64,000 bases of DNA from Aralia elata (lineage: Eukaryota; Streptophyta; Magnoliopsida; Apiales; Araliaceae): contig JAVJAP010000351.1 of assembly GCA_034770075.1 (NCBI GenBank), positions 372,001 to 436,000 of the forward strand. The letters run 5' to 3'. The position numbers were made by a program, and so were the translations under genes. How positions within the stretch are numbered: position 1 is the first letter of the stretch; the number at the start of each line of letters is the position of its first letter. The notes under the pieces were generated by a model. That model searched no databases. It was given only the letters and a program-made list of their open reading frames with translations, and was not told where the DNA came from. Of the stretch, positions 58,158-64,000 are shown piece after piece.

Positions 58158-59295
58158 TGTTAGGTTGATCTATTCCTTAATGTAAATATATTATTCAAAA
58201 GTTAAGTCTGAAGATTGATTGTAGAGTTGAAGACTACAAAGTATTCTGAAATCGTAGAACATTCAGATCGTAAAGCATGGAGACCGATCATAGAGTCAAG
58301 CTTTCAGTGCAAGTCACTTTACTATCGGATATATAACTCTTCGATTAAGCAGAATCGTAGAGTTCATCTCTTTTGATAAGTTATGATACTATCGTACACC
58401 TAGGACTGGAGATCCTAAAGATAATCCTCCCAAAAGTTGTTGATAAGGATAAGACATTTTTGAAGTTGTGTCTAACAACTATATCTGCTATGGACAAAAA
58501 CACGAGGCTGTATCTGCACTTGGCAGAGTACGATGAAAGCGACCTGAAGTGATCCTAGCCAACAATATTTCAAAGTCAAACAATTGGATATCGACCGGTG
58601 TCTAACTCAGAATGGAATAATGGTCAAATCACAACGGGAAGATCCCAAGGTGAAGTTATAAAAGGCAAGAAACCTCAAACAATCCAATAAACAAAAAAAA
58701 ATAGAAAGAGAAATTAATCAAGTCGAAGTGCTGCCTGTCTAAGCTCATAATTTACTCACTCTACGATTTAGAAATCTCATTTGCTGCTAAGTCCTGTGAT
58801 CAAAAAGCTTAACATTACTTAGTAGTGTCTAAAATCATTCAATTCCTTTGTAATTGTGATCTTAGTGATCAGTGTAATCCAAGTCTGTGTAACTTGAGGG
58901 ATTCTTAGTGAATTAGTTGTAAAACATTTCTTTGTGAACTATACTCTGAGTGATTACCCTTCCTTAGTAGAATATCCCTACCCGCAGAGTATAAGAGAGG
59001 ACTATGAGACTTTTGTGCTTCGAATATCTTAAAATTTTTTGGGTCATTTACTTTACTGTACTTACTTTCTACACTCTACGTTTTATTCGTGTGACTTGTC
59101 TACACTCTCTTACACTAAATTTAGAACTATGATTTCTTATTAATCTTTGAAGGGCTTTTTCAAAACATTATTCCGTTGTGCTTAATAATTAGTTAACTTT
59201 ATTTACTTTAATATTGGTAATAATTCTCTAAACCAAAAGTTTTAAAAGATCTATTTAACCTCCTTCTAAATCTCTTTGTGTCTTTGGGAATAACA
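58158..59295 (+). repeat. 5' LTR of a SIRE/Tnt1-like copia element (1138 bp)
   Basis: It starts TGTTAGG and ends GAATAACA (TGTTA/TAACA ends). A PBS follows. It is related to 8616-9739. Confidence 0.86.
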
Positions 59296-59297
59296 AG

Positions 59298-59310
59298 TGG
59301 TATTAGAGCA
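59298..59310 (+). other. Primer binding site (initiator-Met type)
   Basis: TGGTATTAGAGCA two bases after the LTR end; one transition from the standard site. Confidence 0.85.
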
Positions 59311-59349
59311 TTGGTTCTCTTGAACTAGCTTAATCACTTGGGTAAATCC

Positions 59350-60023
59350 ATGACACTAACCAAAACCAGTTCTGAGGTTAGTGGTGGAAACAAACCACTT
59401 TTGTGTGACAAAGATAAATTTACTAACTGGAAAGTTTGTATACAGACATATATGGATGCTATTGATGACGAGCTATTTGATGTTATGTTGAATGGGCCCT
59501 ACGTTCTAACGAAGCTAGCTCCTACCTTTGATGATTCAAATAAAGTTGCAGTCAAGCAAAGAGTAGAGTGGACCGAGAACGAGAAGAAGCTTGTAGCACT
59601 TGACAAAAGAGTTAAGAACATTCCGTTCATGACTCTTGAAGATGAACTGTTTGAGAATGTGGTAAACTGCAAAACTGCCTAAGAAGTATGGGAAGCCATT
59701 CTTATCATGCATGAAGGTACTGAAGAAGTTCGTGAAAATAAGCAATCCCTACTTACTTAACAATATGAAATGTTTTCCCACATTCGTGGATAAGACATTA
59801 TAGCCACTTATGAAAGATTCAATATATTGCTCAACTCCCCAGAGCATTTGGAAAGGTCTATCCCAATAAGGATCTTAATATTAAGTTCATGAGAGCTCTG
59901 CTAAGCAAGTGAGATACTAAAACCACTACTATAAAAGAATTAAAGAATCTGCATGAGATGACAGTGCAAAAGCTTTATGAGAATCTCTTGACCTATTAGC
60001 TTGAATTAAATCAGAGAGCAGAG
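59350..60023 (+). pseudogene. copia gag (UBN2/DUF4219-like), broken and cut by a Tat-like LTR
   Basis: The first plausible ATG is at 59350 (an upstream in-frame run from 59338 has no ATG). The frame is open for 110 codons, with a typical Phe-Thr-Asn-Trp-Lys-Val segment near 59427, then TAA at 59680 inside the conserved Ala-x-Glu-Val-Trp-Glu segment. Similarity continues in frame through His-Glu-Gly-Thr and a Gln-Tyr-Glu-Met-Phe segment with further stops (59758 on). At 60024 it is interrupted by the LTR on the minus strand; CAGAG (60019-60023) is the presumed target. Pol would lie beyond the window. Confidence 0.87.
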
Positions 60024-61949
60024 TGTCGACGTCGGGAGGAATCGCTTCCGTTGTGATATTTATCCTTTCCAATTTTAGCCTTTTTTATTTAAATGATTTT
60101 TTGGAAAAGGTCGGCATGAATGTCGACGGGGTTTTGAAAGATCGTTTTTTATGATGAGCCAATTGACCAGAGTCGCCAGTTGGTATATTTGAAATGGATG
60201 TACCAACTCATCCGAGTTTCGTTTTCGTAATCGCTGGCTCATATGTGACTCCGAATTAATTGGTCTGCAACCCGAGATTCATAGAGTTCAGGGGCTTGCT
60301 TAAGCAAGGGGAAGGTGTTAGGCACCCCCCGACTTCCGTGAAATACGGTTACCGCAATCTCGATGCTTTCCTATCCTTTAATTCATAAAATGTGTGTATG
60401 CGCGCGTGTGTGTGCCTATGTGAACGTTGTGGTGAGTTTTGCATGAAAAAGAAACATTTGGTGTTTTATGAAAAAGGCGTGTTTTATTTTGAGAATGTTT
60501 TAGAATGTCCTTCGGCTTATACGAGAAAGCTTTATGAGAAAGGTTTGATTTTAATTGTCAAAACTATGAGATTTTCATTAGGTGTCGTTTTGGCAAAAAC
60601 AAGAGTTTTTTATACCTTCGTCAAAATAGGAATTGAGATATATACGTTGCTTTCGTAACTCAAATGATGGGCAACTTCTAAGATCTCTTTAACCCTATGC
60701 ACAAAGATTTAATAAAACGCTACTTATTTTTATAAAACCATTTTTTGTGATGTTTGAAAACGATTTTTTTTTTGCCTTCTCGTTAAATAGAAATCGACAT
60801 TCATTAGCACTCCCAACTTCTTATCCTCGTGATGCTAATAACCTAGTTTGATTGATTTTATGCAAATCTTTATCGTTTAGCTTTGAAATCAATTTGTGTC
60901 ATAAATCAAATCAAGCATTAAAATGCGTGGGGGGCTATTCATGGGCATGTAAGCTATCAAAATAACCCCGAACGCCCACAAGCACATATTTCACTATTAC
61001 GGGGCCTTAAACCCGAATTTTCGACTTGATATCGTTTTAAGGCCCGACAATTACATATTTACAATAAAGGGTACATCGGCCCTATTACATACACCCAAAA
61101 ATGTCCATCATCGGATTTAGACCACGGGGTCGCGTTCCTAAGCTCACATCCAAAATTGCTATATTACTATAACGAGCTAAAAATCATCAAATGGATATCA
61201 TCGGGCCATTAGGGAGAAATTCGTTCCATTTGGAACCCTCATTAATAGTCCTCCATCCATGGATTCACCATAATATACAAGAAAGATTACATTTAATGTA
61301 TCCCAAATGACAAAAAGCTTAACAAAATAATATAACAAAAATGCTATAAAAGAAGGTTTTTCACCTTGCAAATGACACCACGATGCATATGAATTCGTAT
61401 ATTAAGTAGAATGGAAAATATATGTGATACAATCTAACAAAAGGGGTACAAATCCTCACTTTTTTTCTCTCTTTTCTCTCATTTCCGCTGCTGGTTTCTG
61501 CTGTCTTCTTCCTCTCTTTTCCTTCTCTCAAACTCTCTCAACCTCCTGTATCCGAATGAAGAAATGAGCTGATAAAGGCTGGCCTTGGTTTCTCCGCGCC
61601 CGCCGCGCACTTCAGCCGTCCGCCGCGCACTTCAATTATTTTAATCGTTAGCCGCAGATCAATCCACGGCTGGGTGGGCTGATTTTCTCGATTTTCGAGC
61701 CGCACCTTGATTCTTGTGTCGTATCGCCGATTTTCGCTGAAAGGCCTATATTTTGCAGTCCGGGCACCGCTGGGAAACGTGCCATATCATTCAGGAATGC
61801 TCGTTGTCGTGTTGGCTTTGATCGCAAGTCGTTGTGGTGGCTTTGAGTGTTCGCACTTATGTCCACCTTCGTCTCTTAGGCTGAGTTAATTGACGATTTT
61901 GCCCTCCTGCCAGGGTTAGTATACGAAGTGCAAAATTTGGGTGTCTACA
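60024..61949 (-). repeat. 3' LTR of a Tat/Ogre-like gypsy element (1926 bp)
   Basis: In element orientation it begins TGTAGACACCC (61949) and ends GACGTCGACA (60024). The opening and the GTGTTAGGCACCCC segment near 60316 are typical of Tat-lineage plant LTRs. The polypurine tract lies outside its right end, so the element body extends to the right on the minus strand. The frames inside (60392-60658, 61648-61866, 61707-61889) have no recognisable domain. Confidence 0.72.
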
Positions 61950-61966
61950 GCTGCCCCTCTTTATCA
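61950..61966 (-). other. Polypurine tract of the Tat-like element
   Basis: Minus strand GATAAAGAGGGGCAGC directly before TGTAGACACC. Confidence 0.82.
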
Positions 61967-62195
61967 TGTTTATGAAATGTTAAATGAAATGAACATGATA
62001 AAGAAGTAGACACCCGATGCATGAATGATAGTGCATAAGAATGACAACACATACATGATGCAACACATATAGCTTATGATGCAACACAAGATGTAAGGCA
62101 TGCAATACATTTGTAGAGGTGTCAATACATCATGCAACCGTAAATTTATTGTGAGCATTGATCTCAACATTTTCACTCAATCGCTGCTATAATCA
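61967..62195 (-). other. Short internal region of the Tat-like element before the satellite
   Basis: AT-rich with several GATGCAACACA/ATGCAACAC-like repeats; no coding signal. Confidence 0.5.
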
Positions 62196-64000
62196 TCGTC
62201 GTCGTCTCACAACCGTCAGGTCTCGTATCCGATCAGTCGTCTCGTTTGCACCGGATCTCATATCCGGTTGCTCATTTCGTAATCACCGGGTCTCGTATCC
62301 CGTTGATCGTCTCGTCTGCGTCGGGTCACGTATCCGGTCGCTAATCTCGTGATCACCGGGTCTCGTATTCGGTTGATCGTCTTGTGAGTGTCGGGTCTCG
62401 TATCCGGTCGCTCGTCTCGTAATCACCGGGTCTCGTATCCGGTTGATTGTCCTGTGAGTGCCGGGTCTCGTATCCGGTCGCTCGTCTCGTGATCACCAGG
62501 TCTCGTATCCGGTTGATCGTCTTGTGAGTGCCGGCTCGTCTCGTAATCACCGGGTCTCGTATCCGGTTAATTGTCCTGTGAGTGCCGGGTCTCGTATCCG
62601 GTCGCTTGTCTGGTGATCACCGGGTCTCGTATCCGGTTGATCGTCTTGTGAGTGCCGGGTCTCGTATCCGGTCACTCGTCTCGTAATCACCGGGTCTCGT
62701 ATCCGGTTGATTGTCCTGTGAGTGCCGGGTCTCGTATCCGGTCGCTCGTCTCGTGATCACCGGGTCTCGTATCCGGTTGATCGTCTTGTGAGTGCCGGGT
62801 CTCGTATCCGGTCGCTCATCTCGTAATCACCGGGTCTCGTATCCGATCGCTCGTCTCGTGATCACCGGGTCTCGTATCCGGATGATCGTCTTATGAGTGT
62901 CGGGTCTCGTATCCGGTCGCTCGTCTCGTAATCACCAGGTCTCGTATCCGGCTGATTGTCCTGTGAGTGTCGGGTCTCGTATCCGGTCGCTCGTCTCGTG
63001 ATCACCGGGTCTCGTATCCGGATGATTGTCCTGTGAGTGCCGGGTCTCGTATCCGGTCCCTCGTCTCGTGATCACCGGGTCTCGTATCCGGATGATCGTC
63101 TTGTGAGTGCCGGGTCTCGTATCCGGTCGCTCGTCTCGTAATCACCGGGTCTCGTATCCGGTTGATTGTCCTGTGAGTGCCGGGTCTCGTATCCGGTCGC
63201 TCGTCTCATAATCATCGGGTCTCGTATCCGGATGATCGTCTTGTGAGTGCTGGGTCTCATATCCGGTCACTCGTCTCGTGATCATCGGGTCTCGTATCCG
63301 GTTGATTGTCCTGTGAGTGCCGGGTCTCGTATCCGGTCGCTCGTCTCGTGATTATCGGGTCTCGTATCCGGTTGATCGTCTTGTGAGTGCTGGGTCTCGT
63401 ATCCGGTCGCTCGTCTCGTAATCACCGGGTCTCGTATCCGGTTGATTGTCCTGTGAGTGCCGGGTCTCGTATCCGGTCGCTCGTCTCGTGATCACCGGGT
63501 CTCGTATCCGGTTGATCGTCTTGTGAGTGCCGGGTCTCGTATCCGGTCGCTCGTCTCGTAATCACCGGGTCTCGTATCCGGTTGATTGTCCTGTGAGTGC
63601 CGGGTCTCGTATCCGATAGCTCGTCTTGTGATCACCGGGTCTCGTATCTGGTTGATCGTCTCGTGAGTGTCGGGTCTCGTATCCAGTCGCTCGTCTCGTA
63701 ATCACCGGGTCTCGTATCCGGTTGATTGTCCTGTGAATGTCGGGTCTCGTATCCGGTCGCTCGTCTCGTGATCACCGGGTCTCGTATCTGGTTGATCGTC
63801 TTGTGAGTGCCGGGTCTCGTATCCGGTCGCTCGTCTCGTGATCACCGGGTCTCGTATCCGGTTGATCATCTCGTGAGTGTCGGGTCTCGTATCCGGTCGC
63901 TCGTCTCGTGATCACCGAGTCTCGTATCCAGTTGATCGTCTTGTGAGTGCCGGGTCTCGTATCCGGTCGCTCGTCTCGTAATCACCGGGTCTCGTATTCG
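62196..64000. repeat. 35-bp satellite array with 140-bp higher-order structure
   Basis: The monomer core is CCGGGTCTCGTATCCGG. Monomers of 35 bp alternate between two types, one ending CTCGTCTCGT(G/A)ATCA and one ending TCGTCTTGTGAGTG or TTGTCCTGTGAGTG. The four variants repeat in order, so identical variants recur every 140 bp (for example ATCACC after CGTA at 63421 and 63561). There are about 51 monomers to the window end. The array begins with degenerate units near 62200. Frames spanning it (62353-62550, 63072-63260) are repeat translations, since 35 is not a multiple of 3. Confidence 0.95.

Noticed and set aside
62353..63260. Repeat-protein genes in the satellite
   Set aside because: The monomer length is not a multiple of three, so frames stay open only in short stretches; there is no start context or conservation of a protein period.
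62196..64000. CRISPR-like array
   Set aside because: There are no unique spacers; the whole 35-bp unit repeats and falls into four recurrent variants. It is a satellite in a plant genome.
1..64000. Bacterial defence, phage or biosynthetic system
   Set aside because: All coding signals are plant LTR retrotransposon gag/pol; there are no operons, ribosome binding sites or prokaryotic gene density.

Overview
The window looks like flowering-plant nuclear heterochromatin, probably from a eudicot; the species cannot be named from it. The evidence is AT-rich DNA carrying Ty1/copia and Ty3/gypsy LTR retrotransposons with plant-type initiator-Met primer sites (TGGTATCAGAGC-like), a chromovirus-type polyprotein, MITE-like inverted repeats and a 35-bp tandem repeat. 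I found no intact host gene, rRNA, functional tRNA, CRISPR array or bacterial-type system. Almost every long reading frame is retroelement pol/gag debris or antisense shadow.

Layout, left to right. 1-8615: copia copy C1 (+), with a partial 5' LTR, a ~2 kb leader, decayed gag-pol and a 1.8 kb 3' LTR. 8616-9739: remnant of a second copia LTR type. 10473-14587: solo 4.1 kb gypsy LTR (family GyA) with perfect CTCTC target-site duplications, sitting in the terminal repeat of a possible Stowaway-like element that ends near 16065. 16481-16700: foldback MITE. 17564-23830: copia copy C2 (-), lacking its 5' end. 24005-56488: a tandem array of a second gypsy family, GyB (-), with ~3 kb LTRs and no coding capacity. 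Its central LTR was split at 27169/48617 by copia copy C3 (-, TSD CTTGA). C3 in turn carries copia copy C4 (-, 32469-38759, inserted a few codons into C3 gag) and a GyA chromovirus (+, 38760-46952, inserted in the C3 5' LTR). One deletion fused C4 to GyA and removed everything between them. 56489-58157: remnants including a decayed copia reverse transcriptase (-). 58158-60023: SIRE/Tnt1-like copia LTR plus gag (+). 60024-64000: Tat/Ogre-like 3' LTR (-) with, on its internal side, a 35-bp satellite organised in 140-bp higher-order units that runs off the window.

The most interesting signal is the C1-C4 copia family. All four copies share the same enzymatic lesions: loss of the N-terminal part of integrase, deletion of one Asp from the YVDD box of reverse transcriptase, and loss of the RNase H block that normally carries a catalytic Asp. 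They therefore look like amplified products of an already dead master that must have been mobilised in trans. Three copies keep the leader upstream of gag, and each has four short hairpins there. The stem (UUGUG/CACAA at three of the sites) is shared between copies, whereas the loop differs between copies but is the same at most or all sites within one copy. This is what a repeated RNA recognition or packaging signal co-evolving with a partner would look like. The GyB leader independently carries three tandem copies of a different long hairpin.
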